NCBI GenBank assembly: GCA_038503075.1
Contig: JBCAML010000012.1
Coordinates: 1,426,001-1,490,000 of the forward strand
Reading direction: 5' to 3'
DNA from: Gyromitra esculenta
Taxonomy: Eukaryota > Ascomycota > Pezizomycetes > Pezizales > Discinaceae
DNA: 64,000 nucleotides
Shown here: positions 31,561 through 44,421 of the stretch, in pieces
How the letters are laid out: the number at the start of each line of letters is the position of its first letter
How positions within the stretch are numbered: position 1 is the stretch's first letter
The notes under the pieces: generated by a model
Seen by the model: only the letters and a program-made list of their open reading frames with translations
What the model was told of the DNA's origin: nothing
Database searches by the model: none
Made by a program: the position numbers and the translations under genes

Positions 31561-34500
31561 GGATGTGTTTGACGATGGGATTTGGTGGGGGATTTGGTGG
31601 GATGGCGATTTTGATTTTGGGGTTTGGGTAGGGGTTATGGGGTCTTGGGTGGCGTGGTGGAATTCTGATTTGAGAGTTTTATCTTCTTCGATTGTTGTTA
31701 TATTTTGATACCCAAGTTCATTCAAATTAGTCTTTGTTAGGTCTCTGCCTCGATGGCAATTGTTGAAATAAAAATTAAGGCCAGTGGCTGCTTCATTCCC
31801 GGTAACTTATATCCCTAAATTATTGCAGGTACTGAGAACTCATCTCACGGTAGTTGACTGAACAAGATTCATTGATACTACGTGTAATTATCACCGTTTT
31901 GTCAATATGAAGCAACTACCGTTCCTCGCTAAAGAACATTGTGTTGCTAAAGATCTGCCGGCAAGCTGTTTCCCATTCGATTTGTTTATTAGTATTTTTT
32001 TGTTTCTTGAAAACGAGCTCCACTTTCCAAGGCGCACTAGTGGGATAGCACCTAGCGCCGACTACAGATTCGACCTCTTCCTCCCACCCCACATCCAGCT
32101 TGCACATTTCAGCCCACACTCGCCCATCTCTTCAGCATGAAAATAAATCATATCCATTGATTGATATCGATGGTCGTCTCCAAAATAAAAAGCAGCGAGA
32201 TGCTGTACAGGTATGTTATTTTGTGCTCTAACCTATTTTTAAGATGAACTGCTCTGTGGAAGATCTAACGGATACCAGTATTTAGTTAGCGGTTTTTGAT
32301 TTGTGTCTAGCTCACGAGACTTTACCATCCTCGAGCGTCGAAAGAAACGCTTCTCTCTGCCTCTTAAGCTCATCTTTCCATTGTGGCTTGATAGCTTTAT
32401 ATCATTGCTGATATGAGTTCCGGGATCCCTCTCTAATGAACTATGACGTTTTGAAGGCCACCACTGAAGCTGCTCTACCTTACAGTATTTCTAGATCAGC
32501 TCGTCTTGCCAGAGCTTGATCTCTGTTTTCTCGTTTCATCGACGGTTATCAGAGATTCGATTGGGGAAGTATAAATTTGTCTCTTTCCAGTACATAATCT
32601 GTCGCTCCCACTGCATTGACTTTGCTTTCCATCAATAGAGCTGGCACAAAGTCTGAGCCACCAATTGCATACATTTCTGCTCCTAGATTACGTATAGGTA
32701 TCCAAAATATCAGTGTTTTACTGCCTGCAGCCTCTTGCGCTGGAATCGAGTATTATCTGTGTCCCACTATCATTTCTGCGTGGGCTAGTACAGCCAGAAG
32801 GTAGCCAATGGTGAGTCACGCTACCCTTCAAGTCACTGTATATTTTTTTCTAACTATGAGCTTTCTCTAGACTTCAGAGTTTCGTTTCTTCAAACTCTTA
32901 CTCATTTGGGTCTCGTTTCTCAGCAACTGTCATTCCTCTTGTTCCTACCTGGGATGAAACTTGTTTGTTTTCATCCGACTCATAACTTATCGTCCCCGCT
33001 GCATTGACGGTGTGTTTCAATTCAGTTATTACTAGATCTCGGACAGTAGTAGGCGGCACTACGTCTTGTGGATCATGTCTCGATATCTGACTCATTTTTG
33101 TCTTAAATATCATAGTTCGTTTGCTTCGCTTCCTATTTATGTCTGATCATCACGTGTTAATAGATTGATCTCTATGTATATCAGTATACAGTTAGTTTCG
33201 TTACCTCATAGGTTTTGTAACACCGCTGCAGAATTTCTTCTCCTTGCGAATCGTTGGTAGCCTAGGTCAGTTTCTGTTACTAAGCTCTAATCTGTTCGAA
33301 ATTTGTACTATCAGTGGTGGTCAAACCTTTTCTGACCTCTATACGGGACCGTATGAGCTTGTCTCTTGTTAGTTTGTGATATCCTACTCCCTACATTAAT
33401 TCCGATTGCTAAAGATAGTGTTATCACTTGGTCTTGACTTGTGATAAGAAGCGGGTGCGAGGGTGTATGCCTTCCTCTGGGAATATCAGCTTTGAAATTA
33501 CTGCATTTTAAAGGCAAGTCTCTCGCATGATGTTTTCCTCATTTGTGTAGACGCTAACTTGACGACGAATTCAGATAATATCGCCTTGTTGAAAGAACAG
33601 ACGGATTGTCTTGATATTTAGTTTGTCCCATCTGTTGTTTCGCTGATGTTGCCAGGGTTTTTTCTTGCGGTTACGTTAATGGAATATGCAATTTACTTCG
33701 ATATATCAGGATCAATAAAATTAGGGAAGAAAATACGCCTGAATTAATATCATAGCTTGGCTACAGAGCTCTGCCAAATACCAACCTCACCAGAAGATAT
33801 AGCAGGAACAAAAACATAGCCACCAACCATATCTATCACAAAAATTCCCTTTTGCTAGAGATAGGATCGTACAATATGCGAAAGGCACGACCTAGAGATA
33901 TCATACTGTACTGCATTCAACAGTATAGACGCGAAGCATAAGGGTCAAGTAGCTACAATGGTGAATCATTCTCACCAATCTCTTTCATCATTCAAAGCTG
34001 TGCTTTAATTAACATCTCTTGCTACCGTAGCTACAGAAAAATTCGAGGCGACGATCATAGTGCTGTCCGAGCTAGTAACTCGTGGAACATAGATCATCAG
34101 AAATGCTCTCGTTTATTTCAGCCCTGATTGCTATTGGAGATGGATAGTTGATCATCAACCACTTCAGGCTGTACACTTCAGGCTATTTGAGATTAGCCGT
34201 AGACGGCTGTCTTTCATTTTACGATCTCTAAGGAGTTTTCTAGACGCTTTAGATTATGACGGTTCTCAATATTAATGGTGTTTGCTCACGTTTATATTTC
34301 TATTGATCTAGCGTCATCAAAACTTTCACTGAGCTCCCCGCCCTCTTTCTTCTTCAGGTATTCTTCCTTTCGTTCTGTTCTTAGCCTCTGCTTGTCTTCC
34401 CATTTGCATTGACTATCTGTGTCGTAGGGTTCCTACGTAGGCTAGCCTGTCACCGATGGTTGTTTACAGCATCGCCAATCATTCTTTGATTGATACTCCG

Positions 34501-37500
34501 GTTACTTCATTGATTAGGTAAGATTTTTTAGCACACCATCTTACGGACTTCGACACTCGCTAACTCAAGCACCTCAGCTTAGATTCACCCATCTACAATT
34601 GCGTATTGCATTTATGTCGATGTTAGCCGATCCGATATGACCTGACAATGTCTAGAAATTTTTGTCTGATTCTTGTCAGCTTCCACCGTAAGCTCTATAT
34701 GAGCTTAGATGCGTCTCCAAGAATCTTGTGTAGTAGATGTGTAAAAGTTAAGTTACCCTCAAAAGATCGTAATAAAGGTCTCAAACCATTCTCCTCGAAT
34801 ATAACACTAAGTCTTGCGGGAGGTGCATGCCTACAAAATACCTGATTGCTGTCTCTTTTAGTGAAGACACCTAGTCGTATAACCGCTATAGCAGTCATAC
34901 AGGTAAAGGATTTTTTTCTATCCTGCCTGCTCACGCCCGATTTATCCTCCGGCTAATGATTCGAGTACCTCACAACTGAAAGGTCAGGAAAAGGAGTGAA
35001 AATATTGCAAATACTGAGAATGATAGTCTATCACGTCTATTTCTGATGCGATCGCTCGGCTACCACGCAATGATAAGGCTGATGTTGCCCTGCTACCGAT
35101 ATCTGGCTGGCCAGATGACCAAAGTTGGCCTATTTGAACACCCATGGTGGAACACAAACTTGGTATTTATTGTAAATCCGATAGGCAAGGAAGTTTAACT
35201 AATGAGTGCTTAAGATGGCAAATAAGAGAAATACAACGACAAACTATCTAGGATGGCATTTCTTACAGGAACTCTGTCAAAAATGTGAGATAGGAGATAA
35301 AATCTTGAGTATTTGGTCATAACCGGCACTATGAAGGGCGCTAGACGAAATATACAAAGGTTTGCTAAAACAAACTTGAGATACTGAGACTGAAGGCTGA
35401 AAAATGGCTGCACTGATATTCGAAAACATGCGATGACATTAAAAAGCCAATTGAAAGTACTTCGTGTCGTATGTTGTCACAGGCACAGAGGGCGCTTCCA
35501 CAGTACTTGAACGCCACAGGACAGCCGTGTTTCAAGAGGAGTGAGCGATGGTACATGCGGAAAGACCAATATCGTTCTAATATTCGGCATCGGATATCGA
35601 GTATGGAGCGTTTTCGAGAAGGTTGATAACTATCGCCATTGAATATCTACGAATTAGTCTTACCAAATCATCAGTGAAACCAGACGAGGTTTATCGTCTG
35701 CTCTCATTTGGATGAATGAATAATAGTTGATGATAAAGTGAGCAGGCCTTATTCTAACTGTTACATTTCCTCAGTACCAACCGCGATAGATAATGTCCCC
35801 TATCCAGCAGACAATATCTGGAGGCTGATGGACACTAATCCGGGAGTTGTTAGTGGGGGGATGGCGTCGTGATGTGGCGATCGCGGAGGCGGCTTCTGAT
35901 TCTTTGAAGAACCTGAAAATGAGTCTTTGGCCCAGTCTTGGATGAAATGTCGCTTTGATTGCCATATTTATCGGATATTGAGTTATCACGTCTGGTTTAA
36001 TCCAAGACAAACTAATCTTGTTTGCGCATAGCATTGAGCTTCACAGAGAATCGTCGTACTTGCTAGGACAAGCTGCCAATGATGTTTTATAATAGTGGCA
36101 GTGAAAGGATCGTGTATCTCGACGTATTAGCACAGGTATTTACCCTGGCTTGTCTCCCTACTGCGCTCCGAGCACAATACAGATACAGATACAAACCCTG
36201 TACAAGAAGGCGAAAATGAGAGGGGAGGCAACGAAACTCGCCAGATGTAAATCTCATTGGGCTGATGGTATTAGAGCCTTATGAATAGCGAGATTAAGGG
36301 TGTTCGCCAATGCACCTAATATCACAGCGTCTGCAAACCTTATGACCTCTAATACATTGATAATGAGGACCGCGGGAACCTCATTAAGTCTGGAAATCAA
36401 GACCGGTAAAGGAGGAATAATGGTCTTCGATATGCATGAGCTACGCATCCTAAAATCATCTTCACCTGATGGGAGAATATTAAGTTTAGTAGTCATGCGG
36501 ATGGTATCCCGAGAAATGAACGATCGAGCGCCTTTAACTCTGAAGCTTACAGTCTTCAGATAGACTGTAAAATGCTATTCTAGGAAAGAAACGATTCAAG
36601 GTCGCTAAATTGCCGAAAACTGCACCGATGCCTCCCAATGGATAGCAGTCTCCACTGGTTATAATCAAAGTGCGCAGCTTAGGAGAGTTCGAAAGAAAGG
36701 GTTGAGTCGATTTGGCTATACGAAATGAAATAACGCTATAAGCAGGAATAGTATGCTGGGGCAGGCCATACGATAGGTAATGGCTGGGTTAAACAATCCT
36801 CGACAAATGGGTCTCCCTGGGAATAGCGTGCTATCTAAATGAACAGCCCTACCAAAATGCGCCTAGCACTAATACGAAGTGTTATCGTACAAGTTTGGGT
36901 CACTCGCAGCCCTTCGAATGGAGACATCGAATGTTGAAACGAAGAAAATTGGATCATGTCACACGGTACTTGTCTTTGCTTACTCTCAGCCTGGTACCAT
37001 TATTGATTGTGTGGAAGATCACTCCATCAAGCCATAAAGGCACATTTACGGGTTGCTGTAGCCATTGAGGTTGCCGGCAAATCGAAAATACAGCCTATTC
37101 TGGTGGAAGAGTGTGTGTTTTTCTGTTAACATTTGCACACCAATTCGTGCAATCATTACCCAGAAACAATGGAAAGTAGAAATATATGATGCTTCGCAAT
37201 GTCGGATCGTTGTTCCTGTTGGGCTCGAGACAAGTAATTCTCTTCCATGAGATGGATGCCTATGATGATAAGTGTTGCTAGCAGATCATTGTTCACAGAA
37301 ACAATTAATGAATCCGAGTCGGCTGAGCCTACACATCTATACAAAGGCCGCGATCAGTCTTGCAGAGCACGGGTTCAATCCTGACTAGGAGATAAACAAA
37401 GTTTCTCGGGCTATTGTTGCTAGCTTGTTCTTTTGCTCGACAAACCTAAGGAATAGTTGCAAGAACATCTCTCTGCTCCGGGAGCAACATGAGCAGGCCA

Positions 37501-38880
37501 GTTATTGGAATCTGCTGTTCTAGGATTAAAACGTGACTAGAGTTGGATATAGAGGTCATCTATTCCGCACAAAACCTTGGATCAAATGAGAATTGTCTCC
37601 AACACGTATTTCTCCAACTGTAAGGGATCTGGCATAAGATCAACGTTTATTGATTACCTCTCTAGTTGGTGAGACTTTAGATATATAGGGCAAAACAGTA
37701 CAAGATTCTTTAACAAGCAACTACTCATTTATGGTGCTTGTAATATCAAACACAATGTATAATGAGCCGAGCGCTTTCGCTACACTACGGGTCTGGACGA
37801 TTGCATTGAAACAACGTGGGGACTGGTAGTCAAATATTTGGAATCTAACTTGACAAACGACTTACTCGCTCTCGGTCTACCTGCCGTGTGCTGCTCTTTT
37901 CGTTTGATCCGTCTCGCCGGCAGTGAATAACGAGTGCATCTAGAAAATCGACAAAAAATCGCTATTGGCGAACTTTTATTCCGTTAGTACGGAAACCGTG
38001 GACCGAGCATGAATCAGCTGACAAGAATATTTCTTGGAAAAGAGCTCTGCTATAATTGATCTGTTTCGCTACGCGCTAGATTAATCAGGCAACTACTCAG
38101 CGATTGCATTTTACTTGATGCAACGAAGATTGCATAGCCGCGCTTGCACCCCAACTGCCTGTTGGTGAACTGCTCAGTAGCGAAAATCGTCTTGTCGACT
38201 TTCTCTTCCTAGGGTGAGCGAAGTCAGAAGGAGCACGAGGTGGAAAGTTTAAGTACTCTAGTCAGCGGACCCATTGACATACATGGCTGTGGCTTGCTTC
38301 CTCTATATAGCTCTTTCACAACATATCGGATGGGGCGAATACATAAATACGCTCTATTCTGACATTCGCTAAGTACTAAGGGATCTCTTTGTGCATAAGC
38401 CTATTATATAAGAGAGATCCTTAAAATAGAAATGATTGTTAGGCAGCTTTCAACCTGTGCCGAATAACTGCCTTCTGTCTATCCGGTAGATACAATGTCT
38501 TCTACAACCGCCTTGAAGGAATAAAATTCATGTCATAAGCAGATATTCTTTGCCTTCACAGAGCCTTCTCAATAGGAGTAACTGGGTTATGGGAATGTGG
38601 GATGGCTCAATCTAATGTCCCGTGTGGTATCCCATAGCACCTTCGATTTGATGACATTGGCGATGCAGTCACAGAGATCTCCGCAGGCCAGAGTATAAAA
38701 GTTTCAATTACTCGTCTACAACGCTGTTAAATGCTTCAACGCTTTTTCTTTTGGTTTAACTCATTAATTGCAACTAGCACTAAAGCTATGAAAATTACAA
38801 ATAAACTCAACCACATATTTCCCTCTCCTTTCTTATATCCATCTACTTGATCACATAGTCCAAATCTTACGCTCTCTCTT
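31561..38880. other. Long gene-poor interval
   Basis: I see no convincing gene. Minus-strand pieces at 32,616-32,690 and 32,898-33,113 contain two similar motifs (KVNAVGATDYVLE and TVNAAGTISYESD), which may be halves of an old duplicated coding repeat. An inverted repeat GGATCTCT...AGAGATCC lies at 38,379-38,422. Frames at 34,695-34,934, 35,771-36,034 and 36,254-36,563 have no recognisable domain and probably arise by chance. Confidence 0.4.
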
Positions 38881-39430
38881 TCCCCTATTTCCTAAATCTC
38901 AACGGTAACAAACTAAACAAAACTAAAACAAAACAAAACTTTAAACCCACTAAACAAAAACAAAGTAAACCAAACAGAAAAAAATCAGACATAAAACCGA
39001 TTAAACTACTCTCCATTGCCTCATGCTGCAAGCTCAAATTCGTCATTCATATTTTCACCATTATCCTGCTCTAATCCACCCCATTCTCACCACTCGTCTC
39101 TGACAGTTTCATTCTCTTCATCATTATCATTCGCTCTCCTTTTCTTCTCAAAGGTGTGCTATAGCTCAAGTGCACCCCAAGCACCTTTCTTGGTGTATAA
39201 TCGGTCGCTTATACTCATACACCACTTCTTTCCGACCACCTATTGTTTGACTTCTTTCCTTTCATCCACCATGCTCGAGCAGTACAGCATAATATGATTA
39301 ACTGTCTGCTTTCGTGCCCCACATGAACACGGAGAGCTCTCTCTCTTTCGGATTCGATGGAGGTAAATGCTTCAACGCAGAAGACACGGTTTTTGATCAC
39401 TCCTTTCGTACGGGCGTTCCTGTCTACCTC
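38880..39430 (-). pseudogene. LINE ORF2 C-terminus remnant
   Basis: On the minus strand the sequence codes CSCGARKQTVNHIMLYCS near 39,270-39,330, a C-x-C-x(8)-H-x(4)-C zinc-knuckle of the type found after RNase H at the end of fungal Tad/I-like LINE ORF2. It is followed by VDERKEV and an in-frame TAG, and flanking frames are broken. Downstream on the minus strand is a TTTGTTTTAGTTTTGTTT-like stretch at about 38,920-38,990, similar to the T/G-rich 3' region of the LINE at 41.4 kb. The element is dead and 5'-truncated; its limits are approximate. Confidence 0.65.
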
Positions 39431-41374
39431 AGTGTAATACCATGGTTTAGCTAGAAACGCCGTTCCCCTCAGGAGGTTATAGGTTTCTAAGTACTGTCGA
39501 TTCTGCGGAAAGTGGCTCTGCGACTACCGACTTTGAAAGGCATGGATACTTACAATAGATTTCCTTCAGCCCCGAGCTCGGATAGGATCTGCTTATATAT
39601 ATCATGCAGTCTCAATTCACACGTAAAACTAGACACATAATCGCGATGAAAGACTGCAAGACGACGTCCACTCGTCACTCAAAGGTGTGTGAAGTGGGTA
39701 CTTGGTATTCTGGTTGAGATACAATCCTAGAAGCATGCACTGTTCCTTCAATCATTGTACCAGTTTTTATGAAACGATTTTTTCCTCCTACGTCAATGTT
39801 AACCTCAGATTATATTACTCTACTAGCTGCTTTGACAGATCGCAGTTGTCAATAGCAACATATATGGCTTCAATTATATCCCTATGCGATTTAAAGAACG
39901 GATATATTTCAAGACACCACCACACAATACTGGCTAGGGCTTATGTAGAACGCACGATTGGAATTCAGAATGTTCAAATTAGTGATTTTAAGAGCTATGG
40001 ACGCTCTATAACTAATTGATAACTCTAAGGTTGTGGAGTTCATTAACCTTGATCTGCTAGTGAAATTCCCGGTTGGTGCTGCTATTGCTGGAATATGTTC
40101 TAAGTGCCTGTTTTCGAAACTAATGTAGAGCCTTATTCAGAGTGCAAGAGTCGCTGCGGAAGTTCAAGGGAAGCAGTTGAGCCCTTATCCTTGTATCTAC
40201 CCCTCAAAAGAATATGGTAAGAGTCTTAAAACGTAGAGGAGAAACAGACCGGTCGACCTATCATAGTCAGTATTTGTGGACTCGAGTGGCATGCGAGTCT
40301 AAAGCGTGATAGAAGCAAATGTTGCTTCCTGTTCGAGTCTTGAAAAAGGGTCATGTAGCTTTATTTCCTGTTGGTCGTATTTTGCAGTATATTGATACCG
40401 CCTTATGGCCTAGAGAAGAGTGACAATCAAGCCCTTACACACAGCGAAAAGCTTAAGCTTTCACCTCAATTGTTGTTGTGTGTCTTGCCGGTCTAGGTGC
40501 TTAATCAATTTCAGCCTATGTTCGCATACTCTGCAGGATGATATTACATTCCTTCGTCAAATCCGGATCCTAGCGAGCAACCGATAGATAATATCTAGCT
40601 CATAGAGATCGAGCTACTCATGGTGCGGACCAGTTAAATGTCTGTTGCTCTCGTTGACTTAGAAGGCCGAGAAGGCGTCCAAATTTCTCTCAATGACCTG
40701 AACCTGGGTATCCGTAGATATTTCTAGGAACATATCTTTTTGCTGCAAAGATTTGCTGAAACATAGTGATATTATATTTGCGAAAGAGCGAAGACTCCTC
40801 ACGGCATTCAGTCTCTAATGCCTGGTAGGTGTCGTGACTATCACAGCTTTCGAGAGCAGTTTTATGGCTTCCCCCACTTATTTAAGGTTTCTGTAGTTAC
40901 TGAGTTTACAGCTCTCATCTCCTTCACTCAGGGTAGATACCCTGGCATATAGAACTTCTAGCGATGAAGTAAGACTTATATGGGCCCTTAGTATGTCCTT
41001 CTTTGCTGTATGTAGCCAAGCATCAGTTTTACTCAGCGCAAAGTATCATAGAGAATAGTGCTTGTTGGTAGAACACCTGGCAGGGGTATTTTTGGCAAAT
41101 CCGTGGCTTGTCGAGCTTATGTGGCCACTGACTAGCTGCGGATGACAGGTGGCTACATGAAAATTAGCGGATGAATCCTGAATCTAGATACAGATGCCCA
41201 TAACCTGAGCTAGATGCACGTTGTGGTCTCGATTCGCTAGGTTCATGAGGTCCAAGGGATGCCTCATCTTTCCTTTGATGAACAGAAGGACTCTTTCCTG
41301 TGTTCAAGTCAGTGCACCGAGAGCGATGTTCGGCGGAACATCGTATAATAGCTTTTTGAAACTCTTCCATAATG
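39431..41374. other. Gene-poor interval with a tRNA-Leu-like relic
   Basis: No protein gene is supported. At about 40,270-40,335 on the plus strand, GAGTGGCATGCGAGTCTAAA resembles the D-arm of a tRNA-Leu. It is followed by a perfect B-box-like TGTTCGAGTC. The acceptor stem does not close, so this is a pseudo-tRNA or SINE head. Confidence 0.35.
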
Positions 41375-41392
41375 TATAGTCAGTAGTAAACA

Positions 41393-42042
41393 ATGGAGCA
41401 CCGACCCAAGAAAGGGGAAAAGCTACGACGGTACCCCGATGACAAGGAAAGAGACAAGATTCCCAGATCACGAACGAAGCCAGAAAGTCATTATCGGAAG
41501 GCTAAGGACGGGACATATATGGACCAATGCATACCAAGTCAAGATCAAAAAAATTGATAACGGTCAATGTGAATGCGGTAAAGGAAGCCAGAATGTTCAA
41601 CATATCCTGGAAGAGTGCGGGTTCACTATTGATTCCAGATATGAAGCTGAAGAAAAGATGGGGAAGGTAGTAGGAGTTAAGGAACTCCTATATTCTCAAG
41701 ATGGTATAGAATATGGCGTGAAGATTTGGAGAGAATTTAAAGAAAACCGGAGATGTGAGAGAGAGGAAAGAAAAGAAGAGGCGAGAGAGCTTGGGTGGGG
41801 GTATGGGGACCTGGAGAAGCAAAAAAGAAATTGTAAGAACTAGGTTAGATGTGGAGCGAAAGAGCTAGATTGTTAGTTATGTTTTGTTTGGTTGATTTAT
41901 ATGTATTAGGCAGAGCGGAGATGGGAGTTGTTTTGTTTTTGTTTTATTGTTTTTTGTTTTTTGTTTGTTTTGTTTTATTAGATAGTGCGATCGTCATAGC
42001 CCAAGGGCTGGATGCGTAAATGAAATTTACTTACTTAATTAC
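41393..42042 (+). mobile_element. 5'-truncated Tad-like LINE with 18-bp target-site duplication
   Basis: An open frame starts inside the element (41,394 onward) and runs to 41,843. It codes RLRTGHIWTNAY, then a zinc knuckle GQCECGKGSQNVQHILEECG (C-x-C-x(8)-H-x(4)-C), then a Glu/Lys/Arg-rich tail. This is the end of ORF2 just after RNase H in Tad/I-clade LINEs. The 3' region is T/G-rich and ends GGATGCGTAAATGAAATTTA followed by TTACTTAA. Direct repeats TATAGTCAGTAGTAAACA (41,375-41,392) and TATAGTCAGCAGTACACA (42,043-42,060) match at 16 of 18 bases. The frame is still open, so insertion is fairly recent, but RT and RNase H are absent and it cannot move by itself. Confidence 0.88.
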
Positions 42043-42060
42043 TATAGTCAGCAGTACACA

Positions 42061-42610
42061 CCCTCATGGGTTTGTAGTGTGACGTGGAGGTTTTCAGCAG
42101 TTCATCCCAGGTGGTAAGACTAGTCACACTGCTGTCACTGCGCTGCAGAGCATCTCTCTCGAAGATGAGTGCGTTTCTCTCGCGCGATAGAATCATCTGC
42201 ATGATGGTTTGTTTTACAATCGGAAGAAAAAGCTGTTCCCGCTGTGGCTAAGTTGCATTCGAGAATGCAATATGAATGTAGTCGAATGTTCAATAGCAGT
42301 CAAATCGAAGCGGAGCAAAGCTTCGAAGCCCATGGGGCTGAATTATATCAGTAATAGCAGTGAAGAACTGAGTGGGAGAAAATGCTTACGATGTGCAAGT
42401 TCCAGTTCCAATCTTTCAGCTGAAGAGTTAGTATTTGTTTTCTCCTTATCCACAGCATAAATTAGAATGATTCGTGCTTCTCTGTCACGTCGTTGGAGAC
42501 AGTCCCGTATCCATCATTCACACCCTGCGCCCCCAATCAACCGTTCTCCGTCGCACCCACCCGCATCTGCCATAAAACCCCAAACCAAACAAGCAACACT
42601 CACCAACATA
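42061..42610. other. Intergenic region upstream of the zinc-finger gene
   Basis: The part near 42,500-42,610 is C-rich (CACCC and CCATAAAACCCC strings) and is probably the promoter and 5' leader. The frame is open upstream to 42,467 but the ATG at 42,611 has the better context (ACCAACATAATG). Confidence 0.35.
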
Positions 42611-43395
42611 ATGAAGACCAACAATATCGCTCTCGGACATTCGATGAATACCCGCCGCAAGAGCCTTCGAAGCCAAGCATCTTCTCGACACAGGAATGAT
42701 CCCCAGGTTTCTACCACTACACATACGGATGCCGGCGACGTCGATCCTGATCAAGGCAACACTGCGCCAAACACAGATATCGGCGGCGATACGTGTATCC
42801 ACAACACCAGCAAATACGGGTCGTGCCTCATCAAAGACCATCAATGTCCCGTATCTGGCTGCGGGCGCATCTTCTGCTCTACCAAAAACAGTCGACAGGC
42901 ATTATGGAAACACCTCACCTCCAGTTCCACCCGAGGGTTGCTGCAAGCGCCCCATCAGGAAGCTCATGCGATGAAGACGCGCGCAAACAGTAAGTCTCCC
43001 GTGGTGTTATCAGTTTTGCCCCCCTCTTTACCAGCTGCCCCTTGCTCACCCTGTCGGATGGCCTTAGAAGCTACCGGGACTATCGCGGAGCGCAACAGGT
43101 TCTACAACGCCGTTTATCGCGGGAAGAATCTCGAGCGGAGCAAGACTGCTTCTCGCCACGGGAATTTCCGCGCCGGGGCGAGGAAAGAGGGACTTCCAAA
43201 GGATAAGATTGATGCACGGGTGGAGGAGCTGGAGCAGCGCTGGAAGGCAAGAAGGGAAGCTGAGACCATTATGGTATGTCGGACCGTTTGCTTGTTTCTA
43301 AGCACTTGGGTAGTTTGCGTGACTGACCGCTTTCATCCAAGTATTTTGCAAACATCTTGGTGGAGGCTATGGACATGCCGTATGTCTCCAGCTAA
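42611..43395 (+). CDS. C2H2-type zinc-finger protein, function unknown (2-3 exons)
   Basis: From the ATG at 42,611 the frame runs to ATTATG at 43,273. A 68-nt intron follows (43,274-43,341: GTATGT donor, CTGAC branch, CCAAG acceptor), then 17 codons to a TAA at 43,393-43,395. A second in-frame intron is likely, starting GTAAGT at 42,990 and ending at 43,034 or 43,067; its Pro/Leu/Val-rich translation looks non-coding. Residues 1-70 are basic and Ser/Thr-rich. Then comes CPVSGCGRIFCSTKNSRQ-LWKHL...H, a single C2H2-type finger of the CPxxGCxRxF fungal style. The C-terminal part is a charged helix (NAVYRGKNLERSK, ARVEELEQRWKARREAE). A nuclear DNA- or RNA-binding role is an inference. It begins about 570 bases after the LINE. 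Confidence 0.62.
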
Positions 43396-44421
43396 AGACA
43401 GATAGCAAGATAGGGGGATTTTGGGACGTGTAGGAGAGGCGTATGTACTTAGTTATGGTGTATGATGTGTAACGGAGTCAGCTGGGTGTTTTTATTTCTT
43501 TTTCTTCCTTGTATATATTCCGTCTGAACCGTGTCTGCCATTGGATTTTGTAACACTGAACGGTGTAGCGAGTTGCACTCTGAGGCTGTGCGCTTGATCA
43601 CAGAAACATTGACAGAGTTGTCCAGCCATTCCGCTGTCAGATTTTCTTCTCATGAGCGAATAATATCTATAGCGTAATATTTTTCACTAATAAAGATAGC
43701 TTTCCAGTTCTCACGCATAGAACACTGTCGAAGAGGCCGCTACTCCAATTACACGCAGACCTCTTATTCTACGGCTGGGGCCACAGCTGGTGTTAGGAAG
43801 ATATTTACATGTTCCTAGCGTCCATATGTATCTAAATCATTATCTCCTCGAAGGAGGCAAAATAGTTGGTAAAATCAAATTGATTGGATAAACTGCTTAT
43901 AGATTTATACCCCGACCAGCCGGCTGCGCCGGAGATCTAAGAGCTGTTAATGGAAAAAAGGGTAACACAGGAGGACTAAAGTAACAAGGACATGTAAAAT
44001 ACATAAAAGAGCAATTTTAAATACATGAGCCTCAATACAGAAGGCGGTAGGGAAGAATTCCGAGTGAATACAAACTAAAGGAAAAGGGAAGACACTTGCC
44101 ATACATCAAACGTAAGGTGTAAATGGAACCTAAGCCCGGACAGGCATCTAAAGAAAGAAAGGGGGAAAGGAATACCAGCTTCTTTTGTGTTGGTAGGAAT
44201 ATGGAAAAAGACGTTATTTATGGCTGGGGAATGGAAAACAAGTAGGTGCAGGAACAGTTATGTAAATATATTATGAGGCAAAGCCCCCGCCGTGTGATCG
44301 AGAGTGAGGAGAAAGGATTGGCAAGTGCCGAAAACGAGTAATGTAAGAGGGCCTTCCATGTGCGGTGGACTACACTACGCTGTATGTAATGCCTGAGAAT
44401 TTCGAAAACTCCAACTGAGCA
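43396..44421. other. Intergenic region
   Basis: AT-rich, no gene seen. It lies between the 3' ends of two converging genes and probably holds both 3' untranslated regions. Confidence 0.4.

Noticed and set aside
37345..37390. GGGTTCAATCCTGACTAGGA as a tRNA 3' half
   Set aside because: A plausible T-arm, but no D-arm or complementary 5' acceptor strand lies at the right distance.
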